From assembly GCA_031761405.1 (NCBI GenBank), contig JASEVX010000368.1, positions 97,053 through 161,052 on the forward strand: 64,000 bases of DNA. The letters are read 5' to 3'. The DNA comes from Serripes groenlandicus (lineage: Eukaryota; Mollusca; Bivalvia; Cardiida; Cardiidae). The stretch's first letter is position 1. Each line of letters opens with the position of its first letter. Below are positions 41,526 through 54,640 of this stretch, piece after piece. The notes under the pieces were generated by a model. The model was given only the letters and a program-made list of their open reading frames with translations, did no database searches and was not told the DNA's origin. Both the position numbers and the translations under genes were made by a program.

Positions 41526-41754
41526 ATACCCTTTCATACACGCAGCAAAGTAACAGAAAACCTCGAAAGCATGTAGGCAAACTATAGAACATTCCTTTTA
41601 AATGAAGGTATGATTATTGAATAGAGATGAAAAATATTCTAGCAAAAGAACGAATTGCTTGTTTGTAAGCAATTTCTCTTTTTTGCAAAACGTTTTTTAA
41701 AAAGCCGTCTGCTATAGATCCGTCAAAATTCGTCTGCATATCAGTAAGGGTTAA
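41526..41754. mobile_element. family II palindromic element
   Basis: ATACCCTTTCATACACGCAGC to CTGCATATCAGTAAGGGTTAA, with the central hairpin AGAACGAATTGCTTG TTTG TAAGCAATTTCTCTTT. Confidence 0.75.
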
Positions 41755-41964
41755 ATATTTATTAATGCTATCTATGCAAACAAATAGTGTGAAAGAGTGA
41801 TAGATTAACGTTTCCACTCAATAAAAAAAACTCCGCTTCAATACACTTGAATGTTCCCGCCCATGGAAAAAAGCATACGTTGGCATTTCTGAACAGTGTA
41901 GGTTCAGATCAGCAGGCCCAGCTCAATCTTATCAAAATGTATACAAGTCGACATTAGCTTCTTA

Positions 41965-42940
41965 CAACATCATGCAAGTAATATATGAACCGTGTAGATC
42001 CTGATAGTCTGTGTGTATACAAGTCGACATTAGCTTCTTACAAGCTCATGCAAGTAATATGCGAACAGTGTAGATCCTGATCAGTCTGTGTGTATACAAG
42101 TCGAGATTAGCTTCTTACAACATCATGCAAGTAATATATGAACCGTGAAGGTCCTGATCAGTCTGTGTGTATACAAGTCGACATTAGCTTCTTACAAGCT
42201 CATGCAAGTAATATGCGAACAGTGTAGATCCTGATCAGTCTGTGTGTATACAAGTCGACATTAGCTTCTTACAAGCTCATGCAAGTAATATATGAACCTT
42301 GTATATCCTGATCAGTCTGTGTGTATACAAGTCGACATTAGCTTCTTACAACATCATGCAAGTAATATATGAACCTTGAAGGTCCTGATCAGTCTGTGTG
42401 TATACAAGTCGACATTAGCTTCTTACAACATCATGCAAGTAATATATGAACCTTGTAGATCCTGATCAGTCTGTGTGTATACAAGTCGACATTAGCTTCT
42501 TACAACATCATGCAAGTAATATATGAACCTTGTAGATCCTGATCAGTCTGTGTGTATACAAGTCGACATTAGCTTCTTACAACATCATGCAAGTAATATA
42601 TGAACAGTGTAGATCCTGATCAGTCTGTATGTATACAAGTCGACATTAGCTTCTTACAAGCGCATGCAAGTAATATATGAACCTTGTAGATCCTGATCAG
42701 TCTGTATGTATACAAGTCGACATTAGCTTCTTACAAGCTCATGCAAGTAATATATGAACCGTGTAGATCCTGATAGTCTGTGTGTATACAAGTCGACATT
42801 AGCTTCTTACAAGCTCATGCAAGTACCGTGTGAACAGTGTAGATCCTGATCAGTCTGTGTGTATACAAGTCGACATTAGCTTCTTACAAGCTCATGCAAG
42901 TAATATGTGAACCGTGTATATCCTGATCAGTCTGTGCGTA
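41965..42940. repeat. 75-bp tandem array, 13 copies
   Basis: Exact 75-bp unit: TGTGTATACAAGTCGACATT AGCTTCTTACAAGCTCATGC then AAGTAATATGCGAACAGTGTAGATCCTGATCAGTC. Two variants (CAAGCTCATG and CAACATCATG) alternate irregularly. Every unit contains GTCGAC and most contain CTGATCAG. Confidence 0.95.
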
Positions 42941-42949
42941 TGCACATGC

Positions 42950-43440
42950 TGCTCTGAATCTAAACTGTTCACAATAGCCACGTTATATCTTTCCCAAAGG
43001 ACGCACTCACTTAAGGTGATGCTGAAAATGGATAGGAAACCGCCATGATCTTAGCGTTGGGCCGAAGCTCAGTCAAGCTCGAAATGTCAGCCTTTACATA
43101 ACAACATTGGAAGATGAGCAGGAGTATATTTCGATACACTCTTTTAATAAATCTTGCTGCAAATAGTCTTTGATTTATGCTGATAATAGAAGCATTATTA
43201 TGCATGAATGATCGTGGTATTTGTTTAAAATCTATATATCACGCCGACGATTATCTACGGGGATTTTGCCAATTAAAAACTGATCGCGTCTGGTTGGCTG
43301 TCCGGTTAGGTATATCTGTATTTGTATTGGTACTAACGCCGCTTTCAACATTATTTCAGTAATATCACGGCGACAGAACATAAATTCATGATCCCAGGAT
43401 GATGAAACAATATAATGCTTGGACATCCCCTCTTTGAAAT
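42950..43440. other. short stretch between arrays; SINE fragment
   Basis: 43330-43400 (CGCCGCTTTCAACATTATTTCAGTAATATCACGGCGACAG) is the 3' part of a minus-strand SINE, type B. 43020-43110 is less AT-rich and open on the minus strand (ADISSLTELRPNAKIMAVSY), but I cannot support a gene. Confidence 0.45.
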
Positions 43441-45390
43441 CATTTAAGTTTAACTTACACTAAAATAAGATCAGTATGGTTATACTTGTTTTACTTAAAT
43501 GTACATTACAGTATGGTTATACTTGTTTTACTTAAAGGTACATTACGGTATGGTTAAACTTGTTTCACTTAAAGGTACATTAAATTATTGTTATACTTGT
43601 TTTACTTAAAGGTACATTACAGTATGGTTATACCTGTTACACTTAAAGGTACATTACAGTATGATTATACTTGTTTCACTTAAAGGTACATTACGGTATG
43701 GTTACACTTGTTTCACTTAAATAAACATTACAGTTTGGTAAGACTTGTTTCACTTAAAGGTACAGTACAGTTTGGTTATACTTGTTTCACTTAAAGGTAG
43801 AGTATATTATGGTTATACGTGTTTCACTTAAAGGTACAGTACAGTATGGTTAGGCTGGTTTCACTTAAAGGTACTTTAAAGTATGGTTACTCTTGTTTTC
43901 CTTAAAGGTACATAACAGTATAGTTATACTTGTTTCACTTAAAGGTACATTACAGTTAGGTCATACTTGTTTCACTTAAAGGTACATTAACGTATGGTTA
44001 GAATTGTTTCACTTAAAGTTACATTACAGTATGGTTATACTTGTTTCACTTAAAGGTAAATTACAAGTATGGTTATAATTGTTTCAATAAAAGGTACATT
44101 ACAATGTGCTTATACGTGTTTCACTTAAAGGTACATTACAGTTTCGTTACACTTATTTCATTTAAAGGTACATTACAATATGGTTAGACTTGTTACACTT
44201 AAAGGTAAATTACAAGTACGGTTATACTTGTTTCAATTAAAGGTACATTACAGTTAGGTTATACTTGTTTCACTTAAAGGTACATTAACGTATGGTTACT
44301 CTTGTTTCACTTAAAGTTACATTACAGTATGGTAACTCTTGTTTCACTCAAAGGTACATTAAAGTATGGTGACACTTGTTTCACTTAAAGTTACATTACA
44401 GTATGGGAACTCTTGTTTCACTTAAAGAAACATTTTAGTATGGTTATACTTGTTTCACTTAAAGGTACAGTACAGTATGGTTATACTTGTTCCACTTAAA
44501 TGTAAAGTACAGTATGGTTATACATGTTTCACTTAAAGGTACAGTACAGTATGGTTAGGCTTGTTTCACTCATGGTCACTCTTGTTTCACTTAAAAGTAC
44601 ATATCAGTATGGTTATACTTGTTTCACTTAAAGGTAAATTACAAGTATGGTTATAATTGTTTCAAATAAAGGTACATTACAGTATGGTTATACTTGTTTC
44701 ACTTAAAGGTAAATTACAAGTATGGTTATAATTGTTTATATACGTGTTTCACTTAAAGGCACATTACAGTTTCGTTACACTTATTTCATTTAAAGGTACA
44801 TTACAATATGGTTAGACTTGTTTCACTTAAAAGTACATATCAGTATGGTTATACTTGTTTCACTTAAAGGTAAATTACAAGTATGGTTATACTTGTTTCA
44901 ATTAAAGGTACATTACAGTATGGTTATACGTGTTTCACTTAAAGGTACAGTACAGTATGATTAGGCCTGTTTCACTTAAAGGTACTTTAGTGTATGGTTA
45001 CTCGTGTTTCACTTAAAGGTACATTACAGTATGGTTATACTTCTTTCACTTAAAGGTACATTACAGCTCCGTTACACTTATTTCATTTAAAGGTACTTTA
45101 ACGTATGGTTAGACTTGTTTTACTTAAAAGTACATTAACGTATGGTTAGACTTGTTTTACTTAAAGGTTCATTACAGTAGGGTTACACTTGTTTCACTTA
45201 AAGCAACATTACAGTATGGTTTACTTATTTCCCTTAAAGTTACATTACAGTATGGTTATACTTGTTTCACTTAAAGGTAAACTACAAGTATGGTTATAAT
45301 TGTTTCAATTAAAGGTACATTACAATGTGCTTATACGTGTTTCACTTAAAGGTACATTACAGTTTCGTTACACTTATTTCATTTAACAAG
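43440..45390. repeat. 37-bp tandem array, about 52 copies
   Basis: The unit is TTACAGTATGGTTATACTTG TTTCACTTAAAGGTACA. Many point variants, with a few longer repeats of several units (for example the segment with TTACAAGTATGGTTATAATTGTTTC recurs). Confidence 0.93.
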
Positions 45391-47490
45391 TCATAACCTG
45401 ATTCAGTGTTAATTTATATAGTTATTGGAAAGAGTTTCCTGTGGAGATAGTAAGACCCAAAACATTGAAATATGAAAGATAAAGGTGTTAGAAATTTACA
45501 ACACGAGTATACTGCAAAAACACCATTTTTATTTGTTTGGAACAAACAAATTTAGAGAGCTATAATTCTGAAGCCATACGTCTTATGGAGAATTTCCTAA
45601 ATTTCATACGCGTGAAAGTAGTACTCAATACTTGCTCTTACTTTTCAAATTTATCACGATTTTTGAAATAATGATATATTTATATCGTCTTAGTTTTCTT
45701 ATGTGGTTCTTATATTCAAAGAGGAGAATTTGGAAATCAAATGAAACATTGTATTTTAAAACATGAACGCGGAGAGATTTATAAATCTCAGTGAGTGAAC
45801 TGCTACAGGGAGAACTATTTCCGATTTAAGCTCCAGATACGGTATTTGAATTTTCAATCACGCATTGAAAATGTAGATAAAAACAGAATGTAAAATATTT
45901 TCTTTGTGCCTTGTCGGCCATATAAATATAGTATAAAGAATTAAAAAAACAAATATGTGCGTCATAAAATGCATTTAAAACGAGAGTAACACATTTGCAG
46001 AGAAATCGTGATCGTCGAATTCTATTTATAAATACAACGGTATGGGGGGAGGGTCTAAAGTGCGGACGCGATCTGCGGACAAATACATTATAGAGGGAAA
46101 ATGCGGACAAATGCAATATAGAGGGAAAATGCGAACGCTATAGAATATAGAGCAAATCTGCGGACGCTATGATTTGTTGTAAAAAATGTTTAATTAAAGA
46201 TGGGCAAATGTGTATAATTTGTTACATATGATCATAGCCGGGGTTTCTTTGTAAATATATAATGTGTTTGATTGCTTTTATCAGTGATATAGATTAAACC
46301 AAAAATGGAGATCATGCTGAAATGGTATCTCTTTGTAAAGTGTTTTAACGACTGTTCTCTTTATATCATATCTATAGATATCAATAACGAGAATTGATGG
46401 ATTGATTTTCCGACAAGTAAATGTCTTTTGACGCATCTGCAGCGGACGAAATTTGAAAACATTGTAAGAATAGAATAGGTTGCTAGCCATAGGTTTTGCT
46501 TCAATTATATCCTCTCCTTTACAATCGATTGAAGGGTCATGGGTTCTAGTTATTGTTTGGCCTCTTCATTTTCTACTTTGTAACTTTCAACAGTTTTCCA
46601 TGTGCCATACTACGAGGCAAATGATCCATGCAACATTCTATTCTGTAGGGTACTTGGAAGGGGCAGAACAATTTAAATAACAAATAAACAATAAGTATAT
46701 ATATATATACAACACTTTTAATCTTAATTTGTTTCTTGTAATTATATGTATATATATACAACAATAATACTAATCTATAACCAATAAGTTAAATGTTTTT
46801 TTCTTGCTGTGTAAATAGTAAAAAGCAACATATATTAAAAACATTGTGGGAAAGGAGAATTTGCTTATTTTAACAATTTCTTAATTCCCATAACCTTTCT
46901 TTACCGTCGTATAAACCAAATTTGTATTGAGGGCTGTTATAAGTAAAAAACTTAAATGTTGCCAATTTAATCACATATCTTATCATTATAATAGCCAAAT
47001 AATTAACAAAAGTTACAATTAAAGTCCGCATCTGTTGTCGAAATATCCACAGGTGCATTAACATCATATTTGTGAAACCAATTTGTGCATATATCATATT
47101 GTACCATGACGGTATCGACACATTCCGGCAAGTTACAAATACATAAATGTATATGATAGGTTTATTGGGAAAAAGGGTTACATTTATAATTTGTTTGGAA
47201 TGACACTCGTACACAATGGGAATTAACAGTGTATGGTCACGCATCCTTAATTGATTTGGCAAGCTTAAACACCCTTTAAAGGAAACAGCGGCCAGGTTAG
47301 GTGTATACTGTAGAGTAAAAAGCGGACGGCACAGGTATTGGTTTTCTCTGGAGCATTAAATCCTTTTATAATGCAAATGAATTCAAAAGCTTCTGAAGTC
47401 TGCAGCATGTTTCTTTTAAAGTGCTCATATAAATATTAGTACTGCCTTTTTCTACAATGTTTTCTACATGATTTCAATTACTCTTTCATT
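45390..47490. other. AT-rich stretch without recognised gene
   Basis: It includes a short GC-richer tract of TGCGGACAAATGCAATATAGAGGGAAAA-type repeats (46055-46165, about 3 copies), a family II fragment at 46435 (GCATCTGCAGCGGACGAAATTTG) and TATATA tracts at 46697 and 46745. No domain is recognisable in the short ORFs. Confidence 0.5.
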
Positions 47491-48290
47491 TGGATAGATG
47501 TTTCTTTCTTAGCTAACCTGAGCACGAAGTGCTGAAAGTTAGTTATTGTGATCTCCTTTTGTCCGGCGTCTGTCGCCCGTCAACATCTTCTCCTCAGTAA
47601 CGAGTGGGTCAATTGGGATGAAACTTCACAGAAAGCATCCTCTCATTGACCTCACCAGAATTCCTTCAAATGTTTGTGATTCATGCAGAATTATGGTTTC
47701 CATGGCAACGAAAATAAAAACTTTAAAATTCTTCTTCTACCAAACTGGTTGGCAGATTTTCAAATTATTTTAAAGAAGTGTTCCTTGGCCGCCAGGGAGC
47801 GGGGCTTTTTTGCCTTATATGGCTATAGTGCAAACTCAACAAAAATCTTCTCCTCCAAAAGTGTCAAGCCGATTTTCAAATAATTTTGTAGAAAGGTTCC
47901 TAGGGTGACCCTCTATCAGATTCCTTCCAGCCAAGTTGATTGGTCGAAAAACATGGCCGCCAGCGGGCGGGGCTTTTTTGCCTAATATGGCTAAAGTAAA
48001 AACTTGAAAAATCTTCTCCTCCGAAGGTGTTTGGCCAATTTTCAATTCTTTTTGTAGAAATGTTCAATGGGAGACCATCTATCAGATTCCTCCAAGCCAT
48101 GTTGATTGGTCGAAAAACATGGCCGCCAGGGGGCAGGGCTATTTGGCCTTATATGGCTATAGTGAAAACTTGAAAAATCTCTTGTTAAACAGGAAGCTTT
48201 TGAGTAAGATTTTAGAAAACGTTTGGTCAATTGTGATTTTTTTTGTAACAAAAATTGGTAAATACTTAGATGAGTGAGTCGGGGCCATAA
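47490..48290 (+). repeat. bivalve-type dispersed repeat with ~164-bp internal repeats
   Basis: Starts AGCTAACCTGAGCACGAAGTGC, then TCTCCTTTTGTCCGGCGTCTG. The block ATCTTCTCCTCC...AACATGGCCGCCAGGGGGC...TTGCCTTATATGGCTATAGTG recurs at 47847 and 48011. The same family is seen at 59985-61780. Confidence 0.7.
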
Positions 48291-49300
48291 TGGTTATCCA
48301 TTTGTTTTACATGTCTTTTGAAACTTGGAAATTAAATATAATATTCACATGTATGTCTCATGATTTATTTTTATAGACAACTAAAATGGCATTTAATTTT
48401 AACGGATGCGTCATTTATTCTTTTACCCGAAGTTGTAATATTTATAAACAATGCATAGCTTATAAATCACACATCTATGCAAAGGCAAATGTTTGAACAG
48501 TTTTATGTACCCAAACAAATTCAGTGCCTTCAGCGCTTTGATTTTATATTGTTTCATCAAAATGTCGAACGAGCAAACGACCTTTTTTCGTTTCCTGTTA
48601 AAGCAATTAAATCACATAGAAAAGCGAATGAAGCAGATAAGGAAACGAGAAGATAACCATAGTATATGATATGCTTGCTTGAATACAACGGGTAAGCAGA
48701 AGTGTTAATAAAACACGGTGACATAATAACGTCGAGATATAGGGTCTTCTGGAGTTCAGCGTAATATATAGGATGAAAGGAACCAAATTACATTTAGCGT
48801 ACCTTTTTTTGGTTCCCGGTTTGAGAACTATTGAAATAATAAAGCATATGAGGCAGGTAACCACTTTAGTAGAATGGTTCTCTATTTTACTGTTTAGACT
48901 AGATACAGTATGAATTTCGCTAAATTAAAAATATACATAGATTAAATTAATATACCGGCCTTTGTCTTTTTTTCTAATTTGTAAAAGTCACACTTGTATA
49001 TAGATGTTTTAAAAGTCATTTAACTTAAATTGATATACTTAGTAAGGACAAAGAGAAATCCCAATATGTGGTCACACCTAAAAATCTCTTTGTGCTAAAT
49101 TTCAAAGCATTCCTACAGGAAGCCTCCTACTGGCGGTTTTCGACAATACAATACAATACAATATACTTTATTGCATACAAATTACATTTTTGTTATTGAA
49201 AATTTAAAACACGCTAAAGGGGTAAAACTCACTAAAAGACATTGCTGGAAAAGGAGACATTGATAACAATGAGCAATATATTCCTATGTTCATAATGCTT
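48290..49300. other. AT-rich stretch; possible LINE tail at 49145
   Basis: ACAATACAATACAATACAATATACTTTATTGCATAC (49144-49180) resembles a minus-strand LINE 3' end with a (TTGTA)n tail. Otherwise nothing is recognised. Confidence 0.4.
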
Positions 49301-49519
49301 TCAATTGTGGTCTGTTATAGATGCGCCAAAATGCATCTGCATGTGTGAACATGTTAACATCATTGATGCTTTGTATGTTACTGAAAGAGGGAATACTCAC
49401 GTATACCTGTTTGTCGCGGTTCAAACACCGTCTACCAAACTGTTATTTAGGTGCGGAGAGTACTGTACATCTTTGTTTCATTTTAGACGAAGGACTCTGA
49501 GGAGAACGGTAAGTCATTT

Positions 49520-50215
<696 letters not shown>

Positions 50216-50219
50216 TCTC

Positions 50220-50635
50220 TCCACGGTGCTAAGTGTTGCGGACGGCTATACTGGCTTAAGGATAAGCTTCAAATCAGCACTGATAATTTACACAGGAAAA
50301 TGACTGAAATACTGTTTTGGGCAATGTATCATTTCCCCAAAACAGTTGTAAACGTCATCTGTTTCATCGAAGGAGTTATATGTGACAGACAGATATACAT
50401 GTTGAAATTGCTATTAAACTGCCGCCGTTAGTTACAGGTTTGATACAAAGATTTACGTCTGAAAGAAAGCCATCATGCATGTACATCTTTTATATAATTA
50501 TATAGTTTAGTTTATTTATTCAACGAACCATGTGGCAACAAGTTGCATGTTACACAAATACAAACATTAAACATACAAGACATTACACGTGGAACATGGT
50601 AAAACGTCATCTTCTTAAAACATGCCTCCTCACCC
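50220..50635. other. spacer with possible minus-strand LINE end
   Basis: 50505-50600 (TAGTTTAGTTTATTTATTCAACGAACCATGTGGCAAC) reads like a reversed LINE 3' end. No gene is seen. Confidence 0.35.
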
Positions 50636-50677
50636 CCCCCCCCCCCCCCCCCGTTAATCAAGGTACGCCACTGGCTA

Positions 50678-50743
<66 letters not shown>

Positions 50744-50800
50744 CTACTACTACAACTTCTTTTACTGCTACCACTTCTACTCCTACTTCTGATTTCACTA
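50636..50800. repeat. C-homopolymer and (CTA)n microsatellite
   Basis: A C-run of about 18 at 50635-50652, then (ACT)n at 50677-50745. Confidence 0.95.
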
Positions 50801-50864
50801 CAATTTATAATATACTTACATGTGTATACGGTATCAGCTAGACTGATTTTGTTACACTGATTGA

Positions 50865-50932
50865 TGAGAAATATACACAAATAAAGGTACAGTGAACACA
50901 GTGATTGTACACAATTAAAATGGATATAGAAC
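50865..50932. repeat. 34-bp array, left fragment
   Basis: About two units (AATAAAGGTACAGTGAACAC AGTGATTGTACACA), cut off from the main array (51429-52010) by the inserted TIR element. Confidence 0.85.
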
Positions 50933-51428
50933 CAGGGACGTAGATAAGAGGGATACGTAACTAAGTTGTATACTAAAATATCACCCGTCCCAACATGTGT
51001 AGCATGTAAAACTCAACAAGTATTGAAGATTTGAAAATAACAAAGACATTTTCTGGAAGTTGAAACATTTTTCTATCGTAATTGATAAACAAATTTTAAT
51101 ACACTACATGTTTTGATAATATGTTATCCTTATGAAAAATGTCTGTTAATTTTTGGAACCAAATTAATAACATTCAGAAATCACAATACCTGTGTCTTTT
51201 AAACCAGTCATTCTTCAAAGAAATTCCAATTGTTTGATGTATCTCTAACTTTAGTTGAAATGTTAAGCTTTCAGAATATGTATGTTTTGTTTATGTACCA
51301 AATGTGACTTCAAAGTTTTTTTTGCTACAAAATGTGACAATTTAGACAATTTTATTTCTCCATGTGATATTTTAACCAGATAACAGGTGTACACATGTAG
51401 TTGCTTATCCCTCTTATCTACGTCCCTG
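50933..51428. mobile_element. 496-bp TIR element with 7-bp target duplication
   Basis: Ends CAGGGACGTAGATAAGAGGG and CCCTCTTATCTACGTCCCTG are perfect inverted repeats, extended by ATA/TAT to 23 bp. ATAGAAC is repeated on both sides (50926-50932, 51429-51435). The inside is AT-rich with no ORF. The CAGGG start and 7-8-bp duplication resemble hAT-type MITEs. Confidence 0.9.
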
Positions 51429-52010
51429 ATAGAACATAGTGATTGTTCACAAATAAAGGGACATAGAACATAGTGATTTTACAAAATTACAGGGACAGAG
51501 AACATAGTGATTATACACAAATAAAGGGACAGAGAACATAGTGATTGTACACAAATAAAGGGACAGAGAATATAGTGATTGTACACAAATAAAGGGACAG
51601 AGAACATAGGGAGTGTACATAGATAAAGGGACAGAGAAAATAGTGAGTGTACACACATAACTCGACAAAGAATTTAGTGGTTGTACACAAATAAAGGGAC
51701 AGAGAACATATTGAGTGTACACACATAAATGGACAGAGAACAAAGTAATTGTACACAAATAAAGGGACAGAAAACGATGTGATTGTACACAAATAAAGGG
51801 ACACAGAACATAGTGAGTGTACACAAATAAAAGGAACAGAGAACATAGTTAGTGTACACAAACAAAGGGAATGAGAACATAGTGATTGTACACAAATAAA
51901 GGGACAGCGAACATAGTGATTGTACACAAACAAAGGGACATAAAACATAGTGAGTGTACACAAATAAAGGGACATAGTACACAGTAAGTTCATAAATAGA
52001 GGCACACACA
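51429..52010. repeat. 34-bp tandem array, about 17 copies
   Basis: The unit is AGGGACAGAGAACATAGTGA TTGTACACAAATAA. The minus-strand ORFs rich in CPFICVQ are artefacts. Confidence 0.95.
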
Positions 52011-52408
52011 TGAAGGCAATGAGAACATAGTTAATGTAAAATAGAATATACTAGGAATTCATAATCAAACCTTAATTGAACAATTTAAGCTGAAACACTC
52101 TTCGTCCAAACCTATCTTAGTGATCTAGTATTTTTATCTGTTTATTTTGTACAGGAATTTAAAGACAGTTGATGCTTTCATCTGCTATATTAAATAAGAT
52201 TTCTTTTAAAATAGAAAAGTAAATAAATACATAAATATTTACATTTATTCAGAATAAGATCGTCTTCTATATCGCGAGAGAGACTTAAAACGTTTCGGCG
52301 TAACACACGACATTTCTTATATTTACTTAAAACAATATTTTGTACAAATCGCATTGGCGATATTTAATACATTTCGTATTGATCGAAGTCGATTTAACGT
52401 CTTTAAAA
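52011..52408 (+). other. upstream region of the FkbM-like gene
   Basis: AT-rich. A more complex segment (ATATCGCGAGAGAGACTTAA, 52270) lies about 135 bp before the start codon and may be near the promoter. No clear TATA or initiator is seen. Confidence 0.3.
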
Positions 52409-52844
52409 ATGGTCAAACGGCTTAAGGCATCTCTATTCATACTTGCCGCCCTACTCTGTGTATATTTCGTCATCAAAATGAGATCAAGTGGGTCAACAAA
52501 TGCACAGGGCGGTCTCCAGCTAAATTTAAATCTACCTTTCATTAGTAACTCATCACTGAAAACGTTTCTTAAAATGAGTCAAGAGGACGCTTGGGAACTT
52601 CAAAATCAAACAGGCAATTTCGTAGAAGAAATGAGCAAGAAATACGGTGGCATCCTTCCTTCTGACGTCATTTCCATTGACACAACATTGACCGTGCAAG
52701 AGGAGCGCCGATTGGCTATATGTGTCAAAAATGGACCACGTGACCGAACACAGAATGGTTCCACTTTCTGGGGTAAAGCTGAACATATTCGGCGCACGCA
52801 TCATACCTACTATAGAAACAGCGCTGTCCTTATTGAAGTGGGAG
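52409..52844 (+). CDS. exon 1 of FkbM-like methyltransferase, type II membrane protein
   Basis: ATG at 52409 gives MVKRLKASLFILAALLCVYF: a short basic cytoplasmic end and a single signal anchor (residues 8-23). The upstream in-frame ATG at 52340 would bury the anchor, so I prefer 52409. The stem has several N-glycosylation sites (NSS, NQT, NGS), fitting a lumenal catalytic part. The exon ends ...AVLIEVG-G with donor GTAACC at 52845, splitting a Gly codon. This is the start of the SAM-binding motif (VLIEVGGNQGNDAGEF once joined to exon 2). The model joins 52409-52844, 54641-54758 and 57494-57914 (975 nt, 324 aa). FkbM-family enzymes are SAM-dependent methyltransferases. In animals they form large, poorly characterised families, probably in the Golgi. 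The substrate is unknown. Confidence 0.85.
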
Positions 52845-52873
52845 GTAACCGTTTTTATTTTGAACCAAGTCAT

Positions 52874-53080
52874 TTAATCTTTTCCCATCTGAAGACGCAT
52901 TTGGACACATCTGCAGCAGACAAGCTTAGAAAACATTGTTGCAAAAGGATAATTTGCGTAATGAGCATTTTTTTCCTGTTGCCACAATGTTTTCAACACT
53001 ATTCTGTAATAATACCTTCATTTATAAAGATATTTCATACTTATGCCTACATGTCGCCTGCTGCATTGGGAAATTGTTAA
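52874..53080. mobile_element. family II palindromic element in FkbM intron 1
   Basis: TTAATCTTTTCCCATCTGAA and TCTGCAGCAGACAAGC at the left, GTCGCCTGCTGCATTGGGAA and TTGTTAA at the right. It lies 29 bp after the donor. Confidence 0.75.
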
Positions 53081-53242
53081 GTAATATCGTTATTTATTTT
53101 ATTTGAAATGTCTTTTATCCTTCAATCTCGCGAGTTAAGAATGGTGAATGGTTTACACCATTTTAAGTCCTCCCATAATACAAAAGTGTAACTCTTAGAA
53201 AAATAAAATATCTAATTAAGTATGCTGTTCTTGACTTTTAAG

Positions 53243-53490
53243 CCGCCACGGTGGTGTAGTGGTACAGCATCCGCCTCGGGTGCTAGAGGTCGCAGGATCA
53301 ATCCTCGGCCGGGTCATTCCATAGACTACAAAATAATATTAATGGCCGCCCTCTTTGTCTTTCTTGGTTGCGGGGCTAGCATTACGACTGACTGGCTGGT
53401 GTCAGAGTAAATGGACCAGTTGTTTTGGTTTTCTTAACTGAACAAAGTGTTGAAATCTGCATAAAACACCAACAACACTCACAATCTTGA
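53243..53490 (+). mobile_element. SINE (type A) in FkbM intron 1
   Basis: Head CCACGGTGGTGTAGTGGTACAGC (A box TGGTGTAGTGG, identical to the 28-bp array unit) and GGTCGCAGGATCAATCCTCG (B box). Body GCATTACGACTGACTGGCTG and TGTTGAAATCTGCATAAAAC. Closest single-copy match in the window to the 3502-4435 array. Confidence 0.85.
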
Positions 53491-54640
53491 ATTTTAAAAC
53501 CAACCGAAAAGGGAACGTTGGTAGATTTACGAACAACACAAACTCAGATTAGCATTATTATCGGTGTAAACCGATCTGGATCTACCCAGTTCACCACCCA
53601 ATCAAGCAAGTATCGTTATAACTAACTTATGAATAATTACAAACAATAATAAAGTGACTCACGAGTAGGCAATATAATCGGAATCGAGATAAGTAATCCC
53701 TGTTTCAACACACACATCTATAGCGGGTGACCTTGAGAACAGCAAGGCAACATTAGATAACATTGCTATAATGAAAGTATGGTTATTGAACATACCTGAA
53801 CACATTGTGTGACAAAGGGCGTATAGATCATTATCGGCAATTTCTCCGTTTGTGACAATGTTTTCCAAGTTTCAAAAATGAAATGTTATCCTGTCATCGC
53901 CATTCGGGTCACCGAACCCTATACACAAATTGATATGTACATACATACATCTATAGCACATATGTTTGATTGGGTAAGGGATATCACAAAATCAAATTAA
54001 CAAATGTACAAATAAACCAATATGCGCCATATAATAACACCACGCCTCATACCGAGTGTTGTATCAGTTCTATACAACAAAACATGTGATATGCTAACAG
54101 AGGACTAGATAAAGAGGAGTAAATGGTTCTTTCTTATATATCTCTCTTAGAACTAATTGAAAACCTATGTTTTGGGTACTCAAAATAATCGTTCCTTATC
54201 TAGAGCTCTGTACTCATCTTTAATCTCATTGAAATCAGACCAAAGAATCTCGTTTTGCGTATATTGGGTCTGACGATAACGTCACAAAGGTTTTCTCAAA
54301 TTGACCCCATACATTTAAATAGTCATATTATATTGATATCTTACGATTTTGTAGGCAGCAATATGATTGTTTTTTTCGTGCAAACGTCATTCTATGACGA
54401 CCTGTAATAGGCAGTCATCGGATCTATAGGAGCATTTGCTACTGCAGCGAACTTTTGGTCTGGACTTAATGAAATTTACTACAATTTTAGCAGGCGAACA
54501 TGTGATCATTATACAATCCATGTTTAAATTATTTCCAATGTTTTCAAAAGTCATGAAAAATGCGTCTGCATGTTTGAAAGAAGTATGCAACTGCGCAAAG
54601 TCAGTATTGTTGTGGCTAAGTTGATTGTGTATTTATTCAG
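53490..54640. other. FkbM intron 1, rest
   Basis: Contains a family II-like element near 53725-53880 (AACACATTGTGTGACAAAGG, GGCAATTTCTCCGTTTGTGAC) and a fragment shared with 22000-22120 and 35570-35660 (CGTCATTCTATGACGACCTG, GCAGTCATCGGATCTATA). Nothing coding is recognised. Confidence 0.5.

Noticed and set aside
43011..43205. Minus-strand ORF containing ADISSLTELRPNAKIMAVSY as an exon
   Set aside because: The stretch is slightly less AT-rich, but no confident splice sites, partner exon or family were found.
49489..49510. Possible 22-nt microexon (TTTTAG | ACGAAGG...GAACG | GTAAGT)
   Set aside because: Good-looking splice signals but no neighbouring exon, no domain and a microsatellite directly after. 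Chance match cannot be excluded.
51447..52011. Minus-strand ORFs rich in CPFICVQSLCSLSLYLCT
   Set aside because: They are translations of the 34-bp array.
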